Shown here: one piece after another, positions 7,112-11,830 of the stretch
Position numbering within the stretch: position 1 is the first letter of the stretch
Layout: every line of letters starts with the position of its first letter
Origin: Roseicyclus sp041163945
Lineage (GTDB): Bacteria > Pseudomonadota > Alphaproteobacteria > Rhodobacterales > Rhodobacteraceae
NCBI GenBank assembly: GCA_041163945.1
Contig: JBEAQJ010000012.1
Coordinates: forward strand, 1-11,830
Direction: 5' to 3'
DNA length: 11,830 bases
Position numbers and translations under genes: made by a program
Notes under the pieces: generated by a model
Database searches by the model: none
What the model was told of the DNA's origin: nothing
Seen by the model: the letters and a program-made list of their open reading frames with translations, nothing else

Positions 7112-7642
7112 ATGAAAGCTTGGGCCAAGTGGCTTGTTGTGGGTATCTTGTCGGGGGTCTTTGGCCTGTTCGTTCTGGCCAATCCGGTTGCGGCCTCGGT
7201 TTCCGTGACCATCATGGCGGGCCTTTTGTTTGCCGCGTCAGGGCTTTTTCAGATTCTTGTCGGCGTCGATGAAGACGGGCTTTGGGCCAAGCTGGTCGGT
7301 CTTGGCATCGGCTTCATCATGCTGCTTCTGGGGGTGTCGCTGATGTTCAACCCGCTCGAGGGGGTATTGTCGCTGACGCTGTTGGTCACGATCTTGTTTG
7401 CCGCATCGGGGGTCGCGCGCTTGATCACGGCCTTTCAAATGCGCGCGACCGTGTTCTTTTGGCCCATGCTGGTGTCAGGGGCGCTGACGATCCTGTTGGC
7501 GGGTTATATCGGCGCGAATTTCTTTGACGTCGCGCCGGCGCTTCTGGGGGTGCTTTTGGGCATCGAGCTGTTGGTAAACGGCATCGCGCTGGTCATCCTT
7601 GCCTTCTTCCTGCGCAAGTTGAAGCAGCGGTTGCAGGGTTAA
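7112..7642 (+). CDS. HdeD family membrane protein (DUF308)
   Basis: A 176-residue, almost wholly hydrophobic inner-membrane protein with about six membrane segments and a basic C-terminal tail (RKLKQRLQG). It matches the HdeD/DUF308 family, named for an E. coli acid-resistance membrane protein. The sequence shows the internal duplication typical of the family: NP at residues 24-25 and again at 80-81, each followed 15 residues later by LFAASG (39-44 and 95-100), giving a repeat unit of 56 residues. The molecular function of the family is not firmly known. ATG 7112 is chosen because the family-like sequence begins at MKAWAKWLVVG and the upstream open frame is not protein-like; there is no good Shine-Dalgarno. 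It is convergent with the HupE/UreJ-type gene and divergent from the MFS gene. Confidence 0.87.
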   Translation: MKAWAKWLVVGILSGVFGLFVLANPVAASVSVTIMAGLLFAASGLFQILVGVDEDGLWAKLVGLGIGFIMLLLGVSLMFNPLEGVLSLTLLVTILFAASGVARLITAFQMRATVFFWPMLVSGALTILLAGYIGANFFDVAPALLGVLLGIELLVNGIALVILAFFLRKLKQRLQG

Positions 7643-7672
7643 ACCCACCGTGCAAGATCGCCACGCGGGCCG

Positions 7673-7692
7673 GCCCGGGCACCGGACCGGGC
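7673..7692. terminator. Hairpin between convergent HdeD and HupE-type genes
   Basis: GCCCGG (7673-7678), 8-nt loop, CCGGGC (7687-7692), in the 57-bp gap between two convergent stop codons. The stem is short but all G-C. No U-tract follows on either strand. Confidence 0.35.
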
Positions 7693-7699
7693 AAGGCCA

Positions 7700-8830
7700 T
7701 CACAGCAGCGTGCGTTCCACCACCCAATAGGCGCCGATCACTGCAATCGCCAGTGATGCCGGGATGGCGATGGCCGGGCGGTAGAACCGCCGCGATAGCG
7801 CCCATCCGGTTGCCGCGAAGGCCAGGGCGATCACCGCCAACTGGCCGATTTCGACCCCGATGTTGAAGCCCAAAAGCGCCGGCACGAACCGTCCCGACGC
7901 GATGCCGTAATCGCCCAGAACGCTGGCAAAGCCCAAGCCGTGCAACAGCCCAAAGCCAAACACCAGCGCGGTGCGCCCGCGCATGTTGCCGCGACCGAAC
8001 ACGTTTTCGATGCCGACATAAACGATCGAGGCGGCGATCATCGGCTCGACGATACTGGCTGGGATGCGCACCACCTCGGTCGCGGCCAGCGCCAGCGTGA
8101 TGGTATGGGCCAGCGTGAAGGCCGACACCTGCCACAGCAGTGCGCCCATCCGGCTGGCAAAGAAATACAGCCCCAAAACGAACAGGATATGATCCAACCC
8201 CAGCGGCACGATATGTTCGAAGCCCACGACGATGTAGCGCAGGAACACCGCGCCCGCCGTTTCGGTCAGCACCCCCGTGCGGGGCAATTCGGGGGTCATC
8301 TCGCCGCCGTTCAGAAAGCCTTCGTAGGCATCCGCGCCGCCGCCCATCTGGCGTGGGATGAAGGCACCGTAGCCCGGCGCCAGGCCCAGCCGCACGCCCG
8401 CCTCACCGGGGGGCAGATCGGCACGGATTGTCAGGATGCTGTCGCGCGGCAGTTCGGTATCACCGGGCGCGGGGATCAGGGCGCCGACGATCTGGGGCTG
8501 CAGGCGCTGGCCCTCCACCTCGATCAAGAAACCTTGCGACAGCCGCGGCCAATCGGCCCTCAGGGCGGCTTCCAGCCGGTCTTGCGACATCGCGCGCAGC
8601 ATGTCGTAAATCGCCGCCTCGGGCGCGTCATTGGTGTCTTGCACCCGGTCCAGGTCGATGCCCGCCAGCAGCGTTTCCAATGTGATCCTGAGGGTCAGCT
8701 GAACCTCATCGGGGCCAATCTCGACATCGGCGATGGTGGGCCGGATCTCATGGGCGCGCAGCGCAACGGGGGCCATCATCAGCAGCGCCATTGACAGCGC
8801 GATGGCGCGCACCAGCATTGTAAAGACCAT
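7700..8830 (-). CDS. HupE/UreJ-type membrane protein with exported N-terminal domain
   Basis: A 376-residue protein of the HupE/UreJ_2 type. A signal peptide (about residues 1-26, ending ALRA) is followed by a roughly 170-residue extracytoplasmic domain starting His27-Glu28-Ile-Arg-Pro. From about residue 195 there are six or seven membrane helices. The membrane part carries the hallmark polar residues: GFEHIVPLGLDHILF (203-217, His206, Asp213, His214), FTLAH (His242), FGFGLLHGLGFAS (His297) and GFNIGVEIGQL (Asn323, Glu327). HupE itself is a nickel permease of hydrogenase clusters; whether this longer subfamily moves Ni, Co, Cu or something else is not established by sequence. No hydrogenase or urease genes are in the window. 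ATG 8830 is chosen, with ATG 8818 possible; neither has a good Shine-Dalgarno. The start lies 18 bp from that of the divergent DUF4198 gene. Confidence 0.88.
   Translation of the reverse strand: MVFTMLVRAIALSMALLMMAPVALRAHEIRPTIADVEIGPDEVQLTLRITLETLLAGIDLDRVQDTNDAPEAAIYDMLRAMSQDRLEAALRADWPRLSQGFLIEVEGQRLQPQIVGALIPAPGDTELPRDSILTIRADLPPGEAGVRLGLAPGYGAFIPRQMGGGADAYEGFLNGGEMTPELPRTGVLTETAGAVFLRYIVVGFEHIVPLGLDHILFVLGLYFFASRMGALLWQVSAFTLAHTITLALAATEVVRIPASIVEPMIAASIVYVGIENVFGRGNMRGRTALVFGFGLLHGLGFASVLGDYGIASGRFVPALLGFNIGVEIGQLAVIALAFAATGWALSRRFYRPAIAIPASLAIAVIGAYWVVERTLL
8791..8824 (+). promoter_or_regulatory. Candidate promoter for DUF4198 gene inside the HupE-type signal-peptide region
   Basis: A perfect -35 hexamer TTGACA lies at 8791-8796. 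The -10 is unclear: CATTGT starts 19 nt later, and a better-looking TGTAAA is 22 nt away (8819-8824). Because the two divergent genes leave only 18 bp, any promoter must lie inside the opposite gene. Weak evidence. Confidence 0.25.
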
Positions 8831-8848
8831 CGGAAAGGGACCCCATCC

Positions 8849-9658
8849 ATGAAGATGTTGAAAGTCGCACTTACACTGGTGGTGATTGCCGCCACCGGCA
8901 AGGGGGCATCTGCCCATGAGTTCTGGATCGATCCGGTTGCGGTGGCCGTCGACCAAGGCCAGCCCATTGTCGCCGATCTCAGGGTGGGCGAGGGGTATCG
9001 CGGCGGTCCACAGCCATTCTTGCCGCAAGCATTCCGTCGATCCGAGGTGGTCACGACGGCGGGCGCGCGCCCGTTCGACGCCCGCTTGGGCACGATCCCG
9101 GCCTTGCAGATGGGCGGGCTGCCGGATGGTCTGGCGATCATCGTGCATGAAACCGCCGGGCAAAGCCTGGTCTGGTCGGATTGGGCAAAGTTTGCGAGCT
9201 TTGCCGCGCACAAGGATCTGGGCGATGTGGCCGCGATGCAGGCCGCGCGTGGGCTGGACCAGCTGGATGTGGCCGAAGACTATGTTCGCTTTGCCAAATC
9301 CTTGGTCGCGGTCGGGTCGGGGGCCGGGGCGGACCGGCGCATGGGATTGCGGACCGAATTCGTGGCCTTGACCAACCCTTTCGTCGATCCGCCCGCCGCC
9401 ATCTTTGCCGCGCAGCTGTGGCTGGGCGACACCCCCCGCGCCCAGGCGCAGGTCGAGGTTTTCGCCAAGGCCCCCGACGGCACGGTGGCCACATCGCTGC
9501 ATCGAACCGATGATCGCGGCATCGTGCGGCTGCCGGTTGCGGCGGGGTATCGCTACATGCTGGATGCGGTCGTGCTGGAGGCGGTCATGCCGCAGGTCGA
9601 CGGGGATGCCGAATGGCGCACGCTTTGGGCCAACCTGACTTTTGGTGTGCCCGGCTAG
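8849..9658 (+). CDS. Exported DUF4198-family protein, putative metal-related periplasmic protein
   Basis: A 269-residue protein with a signal peptide: basic MKMLK, a hydrophobic core, and an Ala-Ser-Ala cleavage site at 20-22. The mature form would start His23-Glu-Phe-Trp-Ile-Asp, the N-terminal signature of DUF4198. The remainder is a soluble beta-rich protein. Its C-terminal part (about 165-269: TEFVALTNPF, then LWLGDTPRAQAQVEVFAK, TDDRGIVRLPVAAGYRYML) resembles the carbohydrate-binding-like or Ig-like domain of this family. DUF4198 proteins often occur beside nickel, cobalt or other metal transport genes. Here the partner is the divergent HupE/UreJ-type membrane protein, which supports a joint periplasmic metal-binding role (inference). 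An AAAGGGA Shine-Dalgarno sits 8 nt before ATG 8849. A 68-bp gap, with only a weak GCTGGC/GCCAGC hairpin at 9660-9681, separates it from leuD, so read-through into leuD is possible. Confidence 0.85.
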   Translation: MKMLKVALTLVVIAATGKGASAHEFWIDPVAVAVDQGQPIVADLRVGEGYRGGPQPFLPQAFRRSEVVTTAGARPFDARLGTIPALQMGGLPDGLAIIVHETAGQSLVWSDWAKFASFAAHKDLGDVAAMQAARGLDQLDVAEDYVRFAKSLVAVGSGAGADRRMGLRTEFVALTNPFVDPPAAIFAAQLWLGDTPRAQAQVEVFAKAPDGTVATSLHRTDDRGIVRLPVAAGYRYMLDAVVLEAVMPQVDGDAEWRTLWANLTFGVPG

Positions 9659-9713
9659 GGCTGGCCTGTCTTGCCGCCAGCGGGCCAAGCGGCTAAAGCA
9701 TCCCCGACGCTTC

Positions 9714-9720
9714 GAGGAGA
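9714..9720 (+). promoter_or_regulatory. Shine-Dalgarno of leuD
   Basis: GAGGAGA, 6 nt before ATG 9727: a near-ideal site, stronger than those of most genes in the window. Confidence 0.75.
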
Positions 9721-9726
9721 CGCCAG

Positions 9727-10332
9727 ATGGACAAGTTCACCACGCTGACCGGGATTGCAGCGCCGCTGCCGTTGATCAATGTCGATACCGACATGATCAT
9801 TCCCAAGCAGTTCCTGAAAACCATTCAGCGTTCGGGCCTGGGCAAGAACCTGTTCGATGAGATGCGCTATGATGCGCAAGGCGTCGAAATACCCGATTTC
9901 GTGTTGAACAAGCCGGCCTATCGCAAGGCCCAGATCCTTGTTGGCGCCGAGAATTTCGGCTGTGGGTCGTCGCGCGAACATGCGCCATGGGCCTTGCTCG
10001 ATTTCGGCATTCGCTGCGTGATCGCCCCGTCATTTGCCGATATTTTCTACAACAACTGCTTCAAGAACGGCATCTTGCCCATCGTCTTGCCGCAAGATCA
10101 GGTCGACCTGTTGATGGATGATGCCGAAAACGGCGCCAATGCGATGCTGAGCGTGGATCTGGAAAACCAGACCATCACCCGCCCCGACGGCAGCACCATC
10201 GCCTTCGAGATCGACGCCTTTCGCAAGCATTGTCTGCTGAACGGTTTGGACGATATCGGGCTGACGCTGGAAAAATCCGCGGCCATCGAACGGTTCGAGA
10301 CGCAAGCGGCGCAAGCGCGCCCCTGGGTCTGA
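9727..10332 (+). CDS. leuD: 3-isopropylmalate dehydratase small subunit LeuD
   Basis: The small subunit of isopropylmalate isomerase, which completes the LeuC active site in leucine biosynthesis. At 201 residues it matches the usual length of E. coli LeuD. Motifs: FTTLTGIAAPLPLINVDTDMIIPKQFL at the N-terminus, then LVGAENFGCGSSREHAPWAL (the GCGSSREHAPWAL swivel-domain signature with the substrate-binding Ser-Ser-Arg), then GIRCVIAPSFADIFYNNCFKNGILPI. All look intact. It is on the same strand as leuC but about 4.1 kb downstream. It follows the DUF4198 gene after 68 bp and is followed by a terminator-like hairpin. The two subunits are therefore probably made from different transcripts. Confidence 0.98.
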   Translation: MDKFTTLTGIAAPLPLINVDTDMIIPKQFLKTIQRSGLGKNLFDEMRYDAQGVEIPDFVLNKPAYRKAQILVGAENFGCGSSREHAPWALLDFGIRCVIAPSFADIFYNNCFKNGILPIVLPQDQVDLLMDDAENGANAMLSVDLENQTITRPDGSTIAFEIDAFRKHCLLNGLDDIGLTLEKSAAIERFETQAAQARPWV

Positions 10333-10346
10333 TCGCACAAGGCCAG

Positions 10347-10374
10347 GCCCGCCGCCCGGGCAGGGCGGTGGGGC
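10347..10374 (+). terminator. Terminator-like hairpin after leuD
   Basis: GCCCGCCGCCC (10347-10357), loop GGGCA, GGGCGGTGGGGC (10363-10374): 11 pairs including one G.U, with one bulged G, starting 14 nt after the leuD stop. No strong U-tract follows (GCATGCGTTAACCC), so termination may be partial. Confidence 0.5.
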
Positions 10375-10435
10375 GCATGCGTTAACCCTATCTTAGCAAT
10401 CGCGCGCCAACGATCCGGCCAAGGATTGGTCGGGG

Positions 10436-11554
10436 GTGGGCGCGTTGGGTCTTGCTAAGGGGGGCTGTGGTTCGGTGCGGGCCGGCGGCCGGCGCTGTGC
10501 CCGATTGTCGATCGGGGCGGTGGCGGCCTTGCTGCTGGCATGGCCCCTGGGCGCCGAACCCTTTCGCCTTGCCAATTTCCACACCCAGTTCAGCCGCGAT
10601 GGGCCTGGCTTGCTGCTGCGCGATCTGCGGCGCGGCAACGATCCCGCGATTGCGGCCAGCCTGGCGGTGATCGCAGCGGCCGGGGCGGATGTGGTGGTGT
10701 TGCAAGATATCGACTACGACGCAGGCGCCGTTGCCCTCGATGCACTGGGCGCGGCCTTGGCGCAGGCAGGTGCGCCTTACCCCCATCGCTTCACGCTCAG
10801 GCCCAACACCGGCTGGCCCAGCGGGGTCGATGTTGATGGCGACGGGCGCAGCCACCGTGCGCGCGATGCGCATGGTTATGGGCGGTTCAACGGGCAGGGC
10901 GGCATGGCGATCTTGTCGCGCCACCCCATCGGTGCGGTTCGCGATTTCAGCGGGTTTCTTTGGGCCGATCTACCCGGCAGCACGGCGCCCGATGTCTTGA
11001 GCGCCGAGGCGCTGGCGGTTTTGCGATTGGCCAGCGTCGCGGCATGGGATGTGACCATCGAAACGCCCGCCGGGCCGTTCCACATTCTGGCGCTTCATGC
11101 CGGCGCCCCGGTGTTCGACGGCCCCGAGGATCGCAATGGATGGCGCAATGCCGACGAGCTGCGGTTCTGGCAGCTTTATCTTGATGGCTGGTCGCCCGAG
11201 GGGCCGCCTTTTTCGGCCGAACGCTTTGCGGTGGTGGGCACGCTGAATGTCGACCCCGACCGGGGCGAGGGGCGGCGCGCCGGGCTGCGCGCGCTGCTCG
11301 ATCATCCGCGGCTGCAAGACCCCGTTCCGCGCCGCCCCGGTGGTGGAACCGAAACCGCCGACTGGCCCGATCCCACGCCGGGCGAGCTGCGGGTGGATTA
11401 CATCCTGCCCGCGGCGGGGTTGCGGGTTCTGGGCGCGGGCGTGCTCTGGCCCGAAGATGACACGGGCCCCTTGCCCCTGTCGGTCGCGGCGGCTGCATCC
11501 GATCACCGCTTGGTCTGGGTCGATCTGGATCTGACCGCCGATCGGGCCCCATGA
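10436..11554 (+). CDS. Exported endonuclease/exonuclease/phosphatase-fold protein, catalytic motif degenerate
   Basis: A protein of up to 372 residues. An Arg-rich start and hydrophobic stretch (24-40, ending PLGA before EPF) form a signal peptide. The rest fits the endonuclease/exonuclease/phosphatase (EEP, DNase I-like) fold: LANFHTQF (45-52, Asn47), ADVVVLQDIDYD (84-95), FNGQGGMAILSRHPI (151-165), ILALHAGAPVF (217-227), VVGTLNVDP (266-274), LRVDYILP (318-325), SDHRLVWVDL (355-364). Two active-site positions deviate. The metal-binding Glu of LQE is Asp91, and the Asp of the GDxN motif is Thr269. Activity may be lost or altered. The start is uncertain: GTG 10436 has AAGGA 10 nt upstream, while GTG 10475 has AAGGGGGG upstream and also gives a good signal peptide. 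It lies between leuD and leuB but has no evident role in leucine synthesis. Confidence 0.82.
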   Translation: MGALGLAKGGCGSVRAGGRRCARLSIGAVAALLLAWPLGAEPFRLANFHTQFSRDGPGLLLRDLRRGNDPAIAASLAVIAAAGADVVVLQDIDYDAGAVALDALGAALAQAGAPYPHRFTLRPNTGWPSGVDVDGDGRSHRARDAHGYGRFNGQGGMAILSRHPIGAVRDFSGFLWADLPGSTAPDVLSAEALAVLRLASVAAWDVTIETPAGPFHILALHAGAPVFDGPEDRNGWRNADELRFWQLYLDGWSPEGPPFSAERFAVVGTLNVDPDRGEGRRAGLRALLDHPRLQDPVPRRPGGGTETADWPDPTPGELRVDYILPAAGLRVLGAGVLWPEDDTGPLPLSVAAAASDHRLVWVDLDLTADRAP

Positions 11555-11573
11555 CCGGCGGTGCCGCGCTTCC

Positions 11574-11602
11574 TTGACGACCTGACGCGGCAAGGCTAGG
11601 CG
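11574..11602 (+). promoter_or_regulatory. Weak candidate promoter for leuB
   Basis: TTGACG (11574-11579, five of six matches to the -35 consensus), 17 nt, then TAGGCG (11597-11602), a poor -10. Placed 33 nt before leuB, in the 80-bp gap after the EEP-fold gene. Confidence 0.25.
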
Positions 11603-11634
11603 ATGGCAAACCAGTCAACCGAGGGACAGCGCCC

Positions 11635-11830
11635 ATGACCACCCGTTCACTTCTCATTCTACCCGGCGACGGGATCGGCCCCGAAGTCATGGCCGAAGTG
11701 CGCAAGGTCATCGACTGGTTCGGCACGCAGGGCATCGGCTTTGACGTGTCCGAGGATCTGGTGGGTGGCTGTGCCTATGACGTACATGGCACGCCCTTGA
11801 CCGATGCCACCATGGCCAAGGCGCAAGCGG
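11635..11830 (+). CDS. leuB: 3-isopropylmalate dehydrogenase LeuB (partial, N-terminal 65 residues)
   Basis: The first 65 codons of LeuB, the NAD-dependent oxidative decarboxylase that makes 2-oxoisocaproate from 3-isopropylmalate, the step after LeuCD. The N-terminus SLLILPGDGIGPEVMAE contains the LPGDGIGPE nucleotide-binding signature of the isocitrate/isopropylmalate dehydrogenase family. It is followed by a second strand and VGGCAYDVHGTPLTD, which matches LeuB's GG-x-x-x-D-x-x-G-x-P-L block rather than isocitrate or tartrate dehydrogenase. A GAGGGA Shine-Dalgarno (11621-11626) precedes ATG 11635 by 8 nt. The rest, about 300 residues, lies beyond the right edge. It is separated from leuD by the EEP-fold gene. 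Confidence 0.95.
   Translation, partial: MTTRSLLILPGDGIGPEVMAEVRKVIDWFGTQGIGFDVSEDLVGGCAYDVHGTPLTDATMAKAQA

Noticed and set aside
8831..9688. Upstream extension of the HupE-type frame to 9688
   Set aside because: This part is antisense to the DUF4198 gene, and the signal peptide starting at 8830 marks the true N-terminus.
1..11830. Mobile element, CRISPR, tRNA, toxin-antitoxin or defence system
   Set aside because: I looked for transposase or integrase motifs, spaced direct repeats, cloverleaf sequences and small paired genes, and found none. Codon use is uniform throughout, with no visible foreign island.

Overview
The window looks like chromosomal DNA of an alphaproteobacterium, most likely of the Rhodobacterales (Rhodobacter/Roseobacter type). 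The reasons are the high G+C content (roughly two-thirds by eye), the strong GC bias at third codon positions, the protein families present, and a GC-rich double-hairpin spacer of a kind I recall from that order. I see no tRNA or rRNA gene, transposase, phage gene or CRISPR array. The region is dense, ordinary-looking housekeeping and accessory chromosome.

Left part (1-3950). Two genes that together correspond to the bifunctional tRNA-modification enzyme MnmC face away from each other: a methyltransferase (mnmD, minus strand, 3' end cut by the window) and a FAD-dependent MnmC-C-terminus-like oxidoreductase (plus strand). The oxidoreductase runs tail-to-tail, with a 4-bp overlap, into a small NADPH-dependent FMN reductase. 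That gene is divergent from a thiamine-diphosphate enzyme of the acetolactate-synthase superfamily. The enzyme has no regulatory subunit gene beside it and lacks the substrate-specificity Trp of true acetohydroxyacid synthases.

Middle and right part (3951-11830). This is a leucine-biosynthesis region with the genes spread out: leuC (large subunit of isopropylmalate isomerase), then about 4.1 kb later leuD (small subunit), then leuB (isopropylmalate dehydrogenase, cut by the right edge). Between leuC and leuD lie an MFS transporter (minus), an HdeD/DUF308 membrane protein (plus), a HupE/UreJ-type membrane protein with an exported N-terminal domain (minus) and an exported DUF4198 protein (plus). 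The last two start only 18 bp apart and face away from each other. Both are predicted to mature to a protein beginning His-Glu, which suggests a small metal-handling module. Between leuD and leuB is an exported endonuclease/exonuclease/phosphatase-fold protein that seems to have lost a key catalytic Asp.

Hairpins that could act as terminators lie after the ThDP gene, between convergent leuC and the MFS gene, between convergent HdeD and HupE genes, and after leuD. The leu genes are therefore probably separate transcription units that must be coordinated in trans. Nothing here is clearly a new biological system. The best candidates for a second look are the HupE-DUF4198 pair and the degenerate phosphatase-fold protein.
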